From the NCBI GenBank assembly GCA_016808115.1, contig JAEQBH010000728.1, positions 186,001-250,000 of the forward strand: a DNA stretch of 64,000 bases, read 5' to 3'. Source of the stretch: Tetrastigma voinierianum (lineage: Eukaryota > Streptophyta > Magnoliopsida > Vitales > Vitaceae). Positions 1 through 11,860 of the stretch are shown here, piece after piece. The notes beneath the pieces were generated by a model. The model was not told the DNA's origin. It saw only the letters and a list, made by a program, of their open reading frames with translations, and ran no database searches. Numbering within the stretch: position 1 is the stretch's first letter; every line of letters starts with the position of its first letter. A program made the position numbers and the translations under genes.

Positions 1-207
1 TTAAAAAGATGATCAAATCCTAAGATTAGCTATTTATGGGGACAAGCTGACTTCAGTCCTAAGAAATGGTTATGAAGTATTGGTTTAGGAAAAACAACCA
101 AATCTTAAAAAGATGATCAAATCCTAAATTAGCTATTTAGACCCATTGACCTAGTTTAGGAATATGGTGTTCTAAATAATGAAATGTATAGTGTCATGAG
201 GTATTCC

Positions 208-594
208 AAGGCTATACTACTATGCTCTTTGGCAAATCCAAAATTCAAGCTCATGACTATGTTGTTTTTGAACAATGTGCAAATAGATGATCATAACACT
301 GATCTCATTCCCAGTGTTATTAAATCTCAATGAAACCTTTAATCCATTTAGATTTCATTATCTTTTTTTATGAAACCTTTAATCATAACACTGATCTCAT
401 TCCCAATGTTATTTAATCTCAATGAAACCTTTAAGGCTATACTACTATGCTCTTTGGCAAATATAAAATTCAAGCTCATGACTATGTTGTTTTTGAACAA
501 TGTGCAAATAGATTATCATAACACTGATCTCATTCCCAGTGTTATTAAATCTCAATGAAACCTTTAATCCATTTAGATTTCATTATCTTTTTTT
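208..594. repeat. Direct duplication of about 160 bp in AT-rich DNA
   Basis: The segment 208-369 is repeated at 433-594 (offset 225) with very few differences. The 63-bp piece between them also holds a partial third copy, since 383-434 matches 292-343. A second short duplication lies just upstream: 5-38 resembles 106-139. No coding potential is visible; the small ORF at 370-558 lies inside the repeat. The block lies upstream of an LTR-end-like segment, so it may be the 3' part of an old LTR truncated by the window edge. Confidence 0.85.
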
Positions 595-599
595 TATTA

Positions 600-806
600 A
601 AAAATGGATAAAAAAAAAAAACACTTTTATTTCAGTTATACTAGTTAGTTACACTTACTAAATTGGTGGTTCAAATAGTGGTGATCTTGAGTAATAAGGG
701 TACTTGATCTTTAAATTATCTCATCACTCCCCGTGGGAATGATATCTGGACTTATAATCCACTTTATTACTTATTAACCTGTGCACTTGTAGTGATTTAG
801 ACCAAA
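600..806 (+). repeat. LTR-3'-end-like segment
   Basis: At 728-806 the order 'CCGTGGGAATGATATCTGGA', then 'TTTATTACTT', then 'GTGCACTTGTAG' matches the 3' portion of plant gypsy (Athila-like) LTRs. The same order occurs in the clear LTRs at 18650-18720 and 23800-23875, and at 4270-4345. No primer site follows, so this is a fragment. What lies in 807-967 is not recognisable. Confidence 0.4.
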
Positions 807-1841
807 TTGAATTTCAAATATATTATTATAGACAAATAGTCGAACTTGATGTTAAGCTGTCGAAACAAGCTTTGCTTGTCTTTGCTAAAGTTATTTAGTC
901 TCTAATGGCAATGTTCCAACATTATTAACAACAAATTGGTCTATACAGAAATCAGTCAAACAAAATCTGTACCGCCCTAAAAATACCCTCGAATTTTTGT
1001 AATAATTTTTTTATATATTCTAGTATGATTTATTTGAGCTTAGATTTTAAAGGAAAGCGATAAATTGATATATAACGGATGTCAAATGTAAGTGATTATG
1101 TGATAAATACGAATGTAATTGTTGATTGGTCGGGCAAGTAAATTAACCCAAGTGAAAAGGCAATTTGGAATTTGGAATTTGTAAAATAAGGACCCTAAAG
1201 GTGCAATGAAAATGAACTTAAATACCAAGAAAATTAAATGAGAAAGGAAAGTAAATTGAAGTGCTAAAATGAGAAATGAAATAATGAGAAAATCAAAACA
1301 AGGCTTAAGGAGGAAAATGAGGTTAAAGATCAAAATTTTGGTCTATGAAGCTCATTAAGAGCAAAAATGTTTTTGGAGAGAAAGAGGGGAGAAAAAGGGG
1401 GAGAAGCAAGGGCAAAGAGAGATATCAAGTTTTTGGTGGCAATCTTTTTCATTTCTTGCTTCTAAGAGATCAAGCAACCTACAAGAGAAGATTTGAAGAG
1501 AATCTAGGTAAGAAATCAAACCCTAACTTCATCTTTTTGTGATTTTGATTTTGGGAAAATTCAATTTAAGAAAAAGGGGTTTTTATTGGTCCTAAACCAC
1601 TTTTGGAGTTGTTTTGGGTGGATTCCATGGTGGGTTGTAGGATGGATTTGAGGAGGTTTATTGAAGAAAAGTGAGTGAGAAATGGAAAAATCTGCATTTA
1701 AGGCATAACCCACAATAGAGATGCTTGGTACCCAAAGTTGAGTACCGGTACCCATTGTGAAAGTTGGTACGGTACGAAATTTGGGTATCGATCTGGGTAA
1801 ATTAAAAACTCATTGATTTTAATCCATTTTTCTGAGTTTAT

Positions 1842-4380
1842 TGTAGGATAAATGTTGATTTGTTTGAAGAAAGTGGATGAATTATTTCAATTTCATTTGC
1901 GAGGAAAATCTGACGAAACTCAAATTTTAGCAAAAATCGGAATCGGCTGCGTGAAATTGGAGTTCTGGCCCGGAGATTTAAAGTCGCGACAGGGAATGCT
2001 CAGTGCGACCATTCAGTCCACGACATCAACAATTGGCTTTGAAGAAGAAAGTGAAACTTGAACAAGTGAGTCGTGACTTGAAAAGGAGGTTTGCGACAAG
2101 AAAGCGTGGTCGAGACTAAAGGAAACAATGAGGGCTGAAATTCATGTCGCGACATCACTTTGATATCGCGACATCACGAATATATGAATGATGTCGCGAC
2201 ACCACTCTGAGGTTGCGACAAGAATCCGTCTATGAAGCCACAAGAGAGGTCTTTGCAAAAGAAAGAGGTTGCAACTGGTTTTTATACAAGGTTCCATTTC
2301 ATGTCGCGACATCACTACTATGCGACATAAAAGCGGGAAGATTTAAAATTCTGGCAAAGATAAATTTGAAGGAGGTCACAGCCTGGCTCCCGATAGAAGC
2401 ACTTGCAAGGAATTGAGACTTGCGACCTTTTACAAGTCAGGATCGGAAGTGATGTATGACCAGCAATTTAGGTCGCGACTGGGCGCGAGCGTAAGAAATT
2501 GATGTCGCGACATGCAACTGAAGTCGCGACCTGGAAAATAAGTGGGAAGAAGTAAAATTAGTTGCAACATAGAACTGAGGTTGCAAACTAAAGAAAAGGA
2601 ATGGGAAGCAAAAGAGGTCGCGACATCATCATGATGTCGCGACATAAAATTGAAAGATATGAAGACAGAAGACCACCCGACACAATTCGACCAAAGGAAT
2701 GAGTCACAAACATGAAGTCATCATACAAGCGACAAAGTGGTGCAGCCAATTGTCATCAATTGAGTAGAGAGTTAATGATTGCGACATCAACGAACATTGA
2801 GCAAATAGGTCGCGACCACACACGATATTAAGAACCAGCGGTCGAAGTTGTTCTGAAGACAAATGGTTTGCAGCAAAGAAAGAGTCGCGATCAGGCAATC
2901 AAAGACAAGTCAATATCGCCTTATCAACTTGAGGTCGCGACATAAGGCGGTGGTGGGCTTTTTCTTTGGATTTCCACTGGAGCATTTTTGGGGTTCGGCG
3001 GATTCTTTTCTGATTATAAATAGATGGCTTTGGGGTAATGCAGCGACAGTCTTCCTTTACCCGTAAAGGGAAAGAGAGGAACTCGATGTATATTTAGAGT
3101 AGAATTTTATTTTTTTATTTTTAGTTTAATTTTTCGGTTTAGATCTGCGAGGCGTGCGAGAGGCGAGTAGAGAAGCTGGATTTTAGTTATTATTTTTTCT
3201 TAAGTATTACTACACGAGAATTTATGAAATCTAGACAAATTTTTGGAATTCATTTCTTCTCAGGTTTATTGCAATTATAGTGGTTGTGCGTGATCGGTGC
3301 TCCATTTCTCAATTCGCAATGCGATAATCAAAGCCTTGACTCTTGGATTTGATTTACATTTAATTCTGATCTTTCTGCCCCAATTCGGAGAATTAATTTA
3401 AGGTTCATTTTGCTTAATGATTGTCGTTTTCATGGATAAGTTCCCAATGGTAGTACCTAGTACCGGTTGAGGAATGTATCTTACTCTGATATCCAGGATG
3501 CCTCTGCGTGACACGGAGACGGAGATTCCCCGAGTTTAGAGCATTCTTTTAAGGTATGTTGACTACCATTGTGAGCTGCGAGCTCTGAGTTCATTTTGAT
3601 AAATCCCCATTCGCTCATAATTGAAATTCGGAGGGTGTATTTAACTGTATAAATGTCGGAAAGTTCACCTTAATCTCTGAGGTAAGTTCAATCGTGTTAG
3701 CTCGGATCCCCAATCAAAAGGAAAGATGAACCAATAGATCTGAAGGTTGAGCCACCGATTGAGTAGTAGAAATTTTGCGAAAATCCTTAGAAGGTAAAGC
3801 AAAAGTTCTGCTGTCAACAGGAAATGGGTGTGAAGTATTGAGAAAGAAAAACACCTAGATCTTGCAAGAAAGATTGAATCTACAATTGTAGATTTGGATT
3901 TAGATCTTGTCTTCGAGAGAAGCAAAAGGATATCAATAGAGTGAATATAGAAATCAATTCCAATAATTGGGGAAATCTTGGACAAAATCATATCCATACA
4001 TAAAAGCAGGCAATGGATTTTAGTCTTTGGAATTAGTATTCCATTGTATTTCATTGATGGTTTTGTTTCTCACGGGAAGGCTGATTCAATCCATTCTTTT
4101 ATATAAGAGCCGATTTATTTTTTATTCATTACTTTTGTTTTAGCTGTTGAATATATTCAATAGTATAGGGAATTTTAATTTGTGTTGTTTAGATAAAACC
4201 TTCATTATGAGTTTTGAGTCCAAATAGTATGAAATTTTAGTAGTTGGGGTAGTTGATCTGTGATTCGCTATCAATCTACGTAGGAGAATGATACGGACTT
4301 ACATTGATTTTACTACTTGTATGACTGTGCACTTACCCAATGTCATAGACTTGACCATATTTTTAGTCATGAACAATTAA
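1842..4380 (+). mobile_element. Nested Athila-like LTR (probable solo LTR), ends approximate
   Basis: This G+C-richer block differs in style from the flanking LTR. It holds many copies of GTCGCGAC. It also holds the cluster 'GACACGGAGACGGAGATTCC' near 3510-3530, and an LTR-like 3' tail 'GTGCACTTACCC' at 4325-4340 with 'AGAATGATACGGACTTAC' just upstream. A TG start at 1842 is the best guess; no target duplication was found, so both boundaries are uncertain. No coding sequence is convincing; small ORFs such as 2213-2416 and 3665-4054 run across the repeats. Confidence 0.4.
1984..2941. repeat. Cluster of the palindrome GTCGCGAC
   Basis: The 8-bp palindrome GTCGCGAC occurs perfectly about ten times here (for example near 1984, 2145, 2192, 2303, 2472, 2504, 2523, 2616, 2635, 2808 and 2933), usually as ATGTCGCGACATC or AGGTCGCGAC. 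There are many one-base variants (TTGCGAC, TCGCGATC). Random expectation in about 1 kb of this composition is well below one. The variants are largely C-to-T or G-to-A changes, as expected if CpGs were methylated and decayed. The same word recurs in the LTR pair at 16985 and 22140. Confidence 0.9.
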
Positions 4381-6137
4381 GAGAAAATTATTTTATCAAG
4401 AAAAATTATCCAAAGGAACATGTATGCAAGAGAAGTGTAAGACTCTTTTAATTATGTTAATTTGAGGGGTTTTTAGTCTATATAGAAAAAGGTAAACAAT
4501 ACCCATTCACGATGGGGCGATGCAGAGTACTTTGATCGATCACCGTGCTGGAGCCTGGTTAGTCTTGGTACCCATTGTATAGAGGGGATTTAGTACTAGT
4601 ACCAAAAATTTAGGTATCGGTACCCATTCACCCGTAAGGGTAGTGCAGGTACCGATCAAAGTGAAATATACCGTCACCAAAACTATGACCACATTTTTGT
4701 ACCTTAGCTATTAAGTCTCGTATTCGTACACCAATAGTATAGGAACACTAATAAATGACTAATTAGGGTTCAAATAAGAATGAAACTAAGTGAAAAACGC
4801 ACCGTACCTCACCGCCTCGGCGAAGCGAAAGTGTGAATAGTGCTAGTTTACTAAATGTAATGTGTGTGATTTGCTAAGGGCCAGTGAGGATCACCTAACC
4901 TAGGACCGAGATTGAAGGCAAGGCAAAAAGAAAGAGATAGATTGGTTTGTTCTATCTTCTCCTATTCTCGTTTCAAGATTTGAAATGTTTGTTCTATCTT
5001 CTCCTATTATCGTTTCAAAATTTGAAATGTTTGTTCTAAATGCATAAGAAAAGCATATTGATTTGTTTTAATTGATTTGAGGCAATTGAGTGTGAAATGT
5101 TTGTATATGAAAATTGCATCAGTATTGAAAATGAACCGTTTATATAAATGTACATATTGTACTGTATTTTGTATAAAGGATTTGAACGCCCTTAATAGAA
5201 TGTTAACTAGTTAATTCGCATTCAGGATAGATTGGTATACCAATAAGGGTGGTCGCGATCTTAAGAGCAAAATGTATTGATGTGTCCTCCGATCAACGGC
5301 CAGTAGGAACGGTATCGATCTTTTTATTCCGCAATTGATTTTTAATAACCGATCCGACCTAGGACCGAACTATGTTATAAAACAAATGTTTTTATCTTAG
5401 AGCTGCGGCCAGTGATGCCATGCCGGTGTTTCCGATATCTTGTATACCAAAAACACAAGTTAAATTCATTAAGGGCATAACTGAATTGACTTTGAGATTG
5501 TTGACATATTGGAATTGAAAAGCATGATTGCAAATTGAAATGAAAAGAGCATTGTGAAATGCCAAAATGCATGATTTGGTTATAAATGATTTATTGCATA
5601 TGAAAGTGTATATTTGGAATTATCAATGAACCATAAATGATTGTATATAAAATAAGTATATGTATTGTATTGACATTGATCATCCAAAAAGATTTGATAG
5701 TTTTGTTTAGTAAAATTACATGATTTGACTTAAACTGAAATAGAAGAATGGAATTGTATAGAACCACTAAGCATAGAAATAGCAGGCGTGTGATGTTAAT
5801 CCTATGCGCGAGGTACCCGATTGAGCGGGCAGAAGAGAAGCGAAGTCAAGGGCTTGAGTCATAGAAATATTTGCGGAGTATGCTCCGACATATACATTCA
5901 CTCCATTTTTTTTTTAACATTGATATTTTGTAAAAATAATTTGAACTCTGAACATCTAATTTGTAAATCATTTGAAAAGGCTTGATATGCCTTTATAGTA
6001 ACTATACTTTTGTATAAATGTAATGTTAATGGGCTGCCCTTTAAAAACGCTTCGCATATTTGAAAGAGCTTTTATGCCAACTGAAATGTAACGCTTCCGC
6101 GTGTTTTTGATAAATGATTTTGATAAAGAGTGGCCAA

Positions 6138-6155
6138 TTGGTATCGAGCCGGATC
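6138..6155 (+). other. Primer binding site, initiator tRNA-Met type
   Basis: TTGGTATCGAGCCGGATCC directly follows the LTR end at 6136. It resembles the usual plant TGGTATCAGAGC site complementary to the 3' end of initiator tRNA-Met, with one base shifted or changed. It marks the start of a gypsy internal domain that is lost after about 6190. Confidence 0.55.
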
Positions 6156-6191
6156 CTGTTCGAAAGACATGATTAAGGTCGGGTGAGAGGG

Positions 6192-7096
6192 TGATACAAA
6201 ATCTTTCTCAAGTATCCACACACTACCCTTGGAAACAGGTCATCTTGCATCTCAACTCAAGCCCCATAATCTAAGGATGCAACAAAACCTAGAAACCCAA
6301 AGTACCACACCTAATCTTATGAATATCTCTATCCCATGACAATTAAATGACATTTCATTCACAGTCTAACTCAATCATCACTTTTAAGTCTCAAATCGAA
6401 CCACAAATCATGCAAATATTGGCCAAAGACCACAAGCATTAAGGACTAAATGAAATAATCAACATATATGTGAAAATAAGACATCGATCCATTGAAACTA
6501 AGAGAGGTCATACATTCATGTCTTAGCTACATCTTAACTCTAGCAAAATAACCTAAAACATCTCAAAGAGAGGAAATACAAGCATCAAAATAAAGAAAAA
6601 CAAAGAGAAAAGAAGAGAATAAACATATTTGAGAATGAAATCTCCTTATCTTCCTCAATTTCTTTCTTCTTCTTCAAGTTTCTCCTCCTCAAGAGACTTT
6701 TCCTAGGGTGTTTCCACCTAAAGGGAATTTTTTCTAAAACCCTAAACTTTTCTATTTATAGGCTAACCCAAGAAAGGGCTAAAAATGGGTTGGACAACAA
6801 TTTCGACTCGTTAAGACGTCGCGACGTGGTTGCGGTGAGCTGTTGTCACTCCTCGACGTCATGCTCACACATCGCAATGTGAACAACCAAGAGGTTCACT
6901 GCTAAAGCATAGGCTAGTTCATAGCTTGTTGATTTCTTATTTGTTTTGCTTCCCCTTGGTCTGATTTTGCCCCAGTTTCTTCCATTAGCTCCCAAGGGTT
7001 AACCTTAAGTATTAGAACACTTATTTATATCATAAAAACTAAAAAATACTAAGAAAAATATGAAGATAAAATAAGTATAAAAGATACTCATCAACA
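6192..7096 (-). mobile_element. LTR-like block, minus strand (solo LTR or LTR-only relic)
   Basis: Read on the minus strand, the block begins TGTTGATGAGTATC at 7096. It has a TATA-type box (CCTATAAATAG) around 6752-6762 followed by a pyrimidine/purine-rich leader, and it ends ...TGTATCA at 6192. It abuts a copia integrase relic at 7097 and a truncated gypsy leader at 6190, as an insertion would. No target duplication or second LTR is visible, so the identity rests on layout alone. It also contains one GTCGCGAC-like palindrome near 6812. Confidence 0.4.
6752..6762 (-). promoter_or_regulatory. TATA box of the LTR-like block
   Basis: On the minus strand this reads CCTATAAATAG, a standard plant TATA element. 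It is about 335 bp from the putative LTR start at 7096, which is a normal position for the U3/R boundary. Confidence 0.4.
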
Positions 7097-7495
7097 TACG
7101 TCAAAAAAACTGGACCAAAAGATTTTTTCTATCCTTGCTCTTTTGCTATGTCTAGGTTCCACCTCACCATCATTATTTTTTATTATGACTATTTTCATTA
7201 ATTGTCTCAAGAACTCATTTTGATAAACTTAGCTCTTCTTTGGACCTACATTGAAATACATCTTCAAAGAATGATGCATTCCTTGATTCCATTATCGTGT
7301 TGGGATATTCAACTCGTGAACAAGAAATCGATAAACAGTAATATTATGGTCATAACCAATGAAAATGCAATCGATAGTCTTAGGTCATATTTTTCACCTT
7401 TTTAGGTGAATAAACTGTCTATTTAGCAAGACATCCCCACACTCGCAAGTATTTGTAAGATGACTTTCTTCCTTTCCATAACTCATAAGTATAGC
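7097..7495 (-). pseudogene. Ty1/copia integrase C-terminus and linker, degenerate
   Basis: Minus-strand translation around 7490-7420 gives YELWKGRKSSYKYLRVWG then CLAK, followed by stops. This is the conserved copia integrase C-terminal signature (usually ELW.GRKPSYK.LRVWGC.A). Near 7140-7097 the reading SKRARIEKIFWSSFFD matches the serine/arginine linker between integrase and reverse transcriptase. The parts are in the right order, with stops and frameshifts between them. The element is cut at 7096 by the LTR-like block. It was a polyprotein fragment and is not functional. Confidence 0.7.
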
Positions 7496-7496
7496 T

Positions 7497-7740
7497 AGGA
7501 ATATGGGCTCGACTCGATAGGCCAGAAGCTTAATTTTTTGACCTAAAATTTTACTAGCCCCGAATGGGAATCCGGCCAAAATGGTCGACTCGGGTGGTCC
7601 ACGGCCATGCCGGCTTAGGGCAGCCTGCTTATGTCCACTTGACCAATTTTATTTTTATTTTTTAATTATTAACTTAAAATATAAATTAAAAAACATGAAA
7701 ATATGCCCAAAAGTAAACAAAATTTTGTTTTACAGAAAGT

Positions 7741-7824
<84 letters not shown>

Positions 7825-8545
7825 AAATTAGTTAAAAAAGAATTTCCAACAGCAAATTTTTTATTTTATTAAAATTATGTTTTTTAGATAATATTTATGT
7901 GTTAAAACTATTTTTACTATTGTTTTTTTAAATCATCTTTAAACATATTCTTATAAAATACTATTTTAATTAATATTTTAAAATTATTATAAAAATAATT
8001 TTTATCAACAATTCTTTTGGAAAGTATTATACAATGTTTTACAATTTTATATACAATATTTTATTTTTAATAATTGTAAATGTTTTTTTTTAAATATTTT
8101 TAAAAATAGTTTATTTTCTAGTTGTTAAAAATATATGTTTCTTCAATATTGAAAATATAAAAAAAAAAAAAAAACATCGTTTAAAGAAAGAAGAGTGGTT
8201 ATCATAGTAATTTCAATTTTTTTAACAAAATAAAATAGTACTCATATGAAAAAATAATTAAAAATAAAATAATGTTAAAATAATTTATTATATAGTCTTT
8301 TAACTATATAAAAGCAAATTATAAGTACTCTAAAAAAAATTAATTTTCTAAAATATTTTAAAATTAATTTTTAATATTTTTATTATTTATGTTCATAATG
8401 GCCATGGCTCGCATTGGGTCGGGCTAGCCAACCATTGACCCAAATAAAAGATGGGCCAAATGATTCAACCCATATTGGCCCTCGGCTCTATCGTGTTGGG
8501 TCAAAATAGTTCGGATCCTTGCGGGTCCGCTATCATACCGTATGA
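7497..8545. other. AT-rich block with GGGC/GGCC-rich ends (possible non-autonomous DNA transposon)
   Basis: A strongly AT-rich core (7640-8390) is bounded by two short stretches rich in GGGC, GGCC and GACC words: 7505-7625 (GGGCTCGACTCGATAGGCC) and 8400-8540 (GGGTCGGGCTAGCC, GGGTCCGC). The ends look roughly inverted relative to each other, a style seen in plant hAT-type non-autonomous elements. No clean terminal inverted repeat or target duplication could be aligned by eye, so this is a suggestion only. Confidence 0.25.
7743..7822. repeat. (TA)n microsatellite, about 39 units
   Basis: About 78 bp of uninterrupted alternating T and A. The run is perfect, which suggests recent expansion. It produces an artefactual reading frame of alternating Ile and Tyr codons. 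Confidence 0.97.
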
Positions 8546-8549
8546 GTCT

Positions 8550-10670
8550 TTTCTCTTTTCTTTAGGTATCTTATTCAAAAGGTAATTAATAGTCAAAAGT
8601 ACAATTCTTTCGCTCAACTACTCAATTGGATTTGTTTCGTTGCTTGTTGCTTTGTCTTGTTCAATAATGTCGCTTATCCTAGTGAGTTTTACGAGTCAAC
8701 TGGATGAAAACACCGAGTTGAGCATTTCACTTTTTATTATGGGAGGCCGCGTGTTAAGGTTGCTTGTGGGATCTCTTCGAGACTACTTGGTTTTGGTGAA
8801 AGTCTCATGCGTTGCCCAACTGGAGAAGGTGGTCCACAATCAAATGGAGTAGAAACTATGCGCTTTTCAAAAATGGTCGAAAGAAGTTTCCATAGGAATC
8901 CTTGGAGATTTAGTTCCCTTTTTTGTTTGCCCCTTTTTGGGTGTCAAGCTACCTGCCTGGGGCAAATAAATGTTGTGGTTTCATGTATGATTCCCATGAT
9001 GGGTATATGAGAAAATGATTGATAAGAAAAATAGATATGATATCTATAATAACGAAAACAATAGCATGTTTAAAACAATTGAACATTCAAGGCAAACAAA
9101 AAAAGGTTCTTAAAACCAAATATCCTTTTACAAGGCATCATTGTATAGGTAATTTAAACTAAAAATATATCCTTCAATAACACATATTTGATAGAAATTA
9201 TGCACTACAAGACATTCAAAAGCATCTAACTTAACTCAAATCCATCTCTCAAAAAAATAAAACAAAAAATAAAAAATCTTAACTCAAATCCATTGTAGGA
9301 TCTTAAACATGAGCTTAACTTTTATTTTGAAGATGTATCTAAGGTTTAAAAGAAGAAAAAAGCACATTTATATTAGATTTTAAAAGAAGAATGAGCTAAA
9401 TGAGAAGATGAACAAGTCAAAATTCATGGATTATGGGAAGAGGAAAGACAAGGATGTCATGGATTTTAGAGATGGGGAACAACCATTATGAAGGGAGAAA
9501 GAAAGAAGGCATGAATCAAATTTATCAGGTTTGCATGAGAATTTAGAATTCAAAGCCTAACATGTATTTTAACTTTTAAGGAAAAATTTAGAGTTTTTTC
9601 TAAAATTCATTTTAGGCAAGTCATATATTATTTCAAAGCTGAATAAGTCATTAATCCAAAACTTTAAATGGTGCATAAATCAAAGCTAAAACAAGAAAGT
9701 TAATATGCATTTGAATCAAACTGATCATAAGAGGTATGGTTATTAGGATTGAACCCCTTAAAAACATGACATATAATAAACTCTTAGATTTTATTATTTA
9801 TTTAATAAAATTCCAGTTCACTTTTATCAATTCTACTTCCATACCTAATACCTTATATCTTGTAAATACATAATCCACTCGAGATATGTTTTGTTGATAT
9901 ATCTATATTTAATTTGTAAAATGAATACAAAAACATTCCATATATAATATTTTAATGCTAAAAGCAATCTAATATTTTCTATCTTTTTTTTAATAAATAA
10001 AATTTATTTTATATTTAAGAATGATCATGATTATAACACTTTAACTCTATAAATATTTGTTAGTTGTTCTTTTAGCCATAAATTTAATTTATAATAAAAT
10101 TTTATTTTGTAAAATAAGAATATAAAAAATGAATAAAAAAATTATGATGTATATATGTATCCCATCTCTTTTTATGAAATTAACATATGCCATATAAAAA
10201 GGATAAACAAGAGAACGGTAACGTATCCCATAACTTATCCTCTATATATATTTGATTAAACATAGAATAAATATTAAGATGACTTGTCTTATCCCATCAC
10301 TAACCAAACATGAAATAAAATACAATATCTTCTCTTGTCCTATCCCATGTCATATTCCATGAACCAAACATCACCATAGAGCTAAAAGATTGTATCAAAC
10401 TTGACTGAAGAAAAATCAATGTGATAAATGTTGGCAAAAAAAGAAAAAAGAAAGTGTTACCCCTAACGATTAGCCAAAAGGGATTACACTAATCTATGGT
10501 CACTCATTCATTTACATAAATGCAAAATATCTTTCAAACTAGACAGCCACAGATTGAGTACTAATTTATTGATAATACTCTCTCTCGTATATTGCACACT
10601 GGACGATATATCTGAATACAAATTGCTTTGGATAATATCTCAATATCAACTGTTTTAGTAAGTAGACCTT
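8550..10670. other. AT-rich spacer without recognisable genes
   Basis: Two overlapping small frames (8640-8852 and 8807-9010) have no family resemblance or splice context that I can see. The stretch 10190-10375 (CCATATAAAAAGG ... CATGAACCAAACATCACC) resembles the tails of plant MITE-like repeats, but its ends could not be defined. The rest is low-complexity A/T sequence. Confidence 0.6.
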
Positions 10671-10673
10671 GTA

Positions 10674-10774
10674 TTAGCGTTTTGATGTCCCACCAAATTC
10701 ATCTAGTAGCCGCTCAATAAGTCTCCTTGATGTAACTTTATCAACCTCAAATGCTCTCATCTCATCTCTGAGAC
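10674..10774 (-). CDS. Candidate terminal exon of an unrecognised host gene
   Basis: On the minus strand an acceptor (GGTCATGCAG) at 10775-10784 is followed by an open stretch reading LRDEMRAFEVDKVTSRR then LIERLLDEFGGTSKR, ending in TAA at 10674-10676. Charge and hydrophobic spacing look like a real helix-rich C-terminus, not a retroelement. The protein family is not recognised. The exon is in the same orientation as the candidate exon at 12355-12419, so the two may be parts of one gene, but joining them is inference. Confidence 0.35.
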
Positions 10775-11059
10775 CTGCATGACCACATCAGGATTCAGAA
10801 GTGCATCTGTATTGATGATGGTAATGTAACCAAAATGTAGCAAGTCTGCCAGTAAGGAATGCATGCATGACCATTTTTAATATGCAAAGGTGGTGTTCCC
10901 ACCCCAAATATCTAACACCCAGTCAAATATTGTTATATCGTTATGACTGATCATGGGAATAATGGAGGTCTTGACAAATAAATGGAAAAAAATGTATCAT
11001 CGATTTAGAGAACATATAGTTAAAGAAATGTGTTTATTCAAAATTTGATTCCAATGTTT

Positions 11060-11860
11060 CAGAAGCATTTTGAATTTAAGTAGGAGTAGAGTCTTGGATC
11101 AAGCTTTGACCATCTCATTTGAGTGTCAACTGAAGTCTGGCAAGAAAAGAGTAAAATTTTTATGACATTCACATCAACATGCATTAACCTATCATGAGAC
11201 TTCATCATTTGGGTGTCTTCTTTCCCCGGCCTAGTATTGTTGTAGCTTAACATAGAGGATGTCAAAAATAATAGTCTTGGAATGTGCGCTTTAAGCGCCG
11301 CCTAGGCTCAAGGCGCAATCATTCCCTATTGTGTCTCACTTGACAAATCATGTGTCTTGTTGAAGAGGCATGTCTTGTAGACTCTACTTTTCTTTTTAAA
11401 CATTTTAATTCTAAATTTCTGATAGAATAAAATTTAGCAACATAATTAAACGTTTTAAAACTATGCCAAAATAAAATTTGAGCTTTTGATAGAATATCTT
11501 ATAATGTACTTTGTGTATATATAGGTTCACCAGATGTATACCTTAGCAACATAACTAACCTGGTTGATGAAGAACTTTGAGAGGCAATTGGGAGGCATTT
11601 GAATTGAAGAAATTGAGAAGATTCGTCATAAGCTCCACAGATTCCACCGAGACTAGGAGCTCTCTCTAAGTTGCACCAAGGATATAACAATGTCAGTATT
11701 CTCATGAAAATACAAAGGAAAGCAGAATGAACAATCTTTTTTAAACTGTATGGGCAGATTTCAAGAGTCTGCATCGAAGGAATGAGGCTTTTAGAAGCGT
11801 GACCCAGCATTTCTCTGTCCCGTGAAATAAATACCCAAAACAAAGATGCACGTTATAAAA
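11060..11860 (-). other. Possible exon-bearing region between the candidate exons
   Basis: Several minus-strand splice-like signals occur. A good pyrimidine tract with TTTTCTTGCCAG lies just before about 11140, and an open stretch ends at CAACCAG/GTTAGT near 11560. The reading frames cannot be chosen from sequence alone: the 11499-11843 frame and an overlapping alternative are equally open. This is recorded as a place to look rather than a gene call. Confidence 0.2.

Larger units (their letters stand above)
968..6136 (+). mobile_element. Ty3/gypsy (chromovirus-like) 5' LTR, interrupted by another LTR
   Basis: The segment starts with TGTACCGCCCTAAAAATA at 968, a start typical of long plant chromovirus LTRs, and ends ...TGGCCA at 6136, two bases before a primer site. 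Degenerate GGTACC-containing repeats occur on both sides of the interruption, at 1730-1795 and 4565-4660, consistent with one LTR split in two. Without the insert the LTR would be about 2.6 kb, a normal size for Tekay/Del-type elements. The internal domain is missing beyond about 6190. Family assignment is by general resemblance only. Confidence 0.45.

Noticed and set aside
3665..4054. 129-codon minus-strand frame, Leu/Ser rich
   Set aside because: It runs across an Athila-like LTR on the opposite strand and has the composition of translated A/G-rich non-coding DNA.
7581..7826. 81-codon frame ending in a long Ile-Tyr run
   Set aside because: The run is the translation of the (TA)n microsatellite and the rest has no family features.
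11499..11843. 114-codon minus-strand frame
   Set aside because: The overlapping alternative frame is just as open and splice-like signals interrupt it. No family is recognised, so it is only mentioned within the possible exon region.
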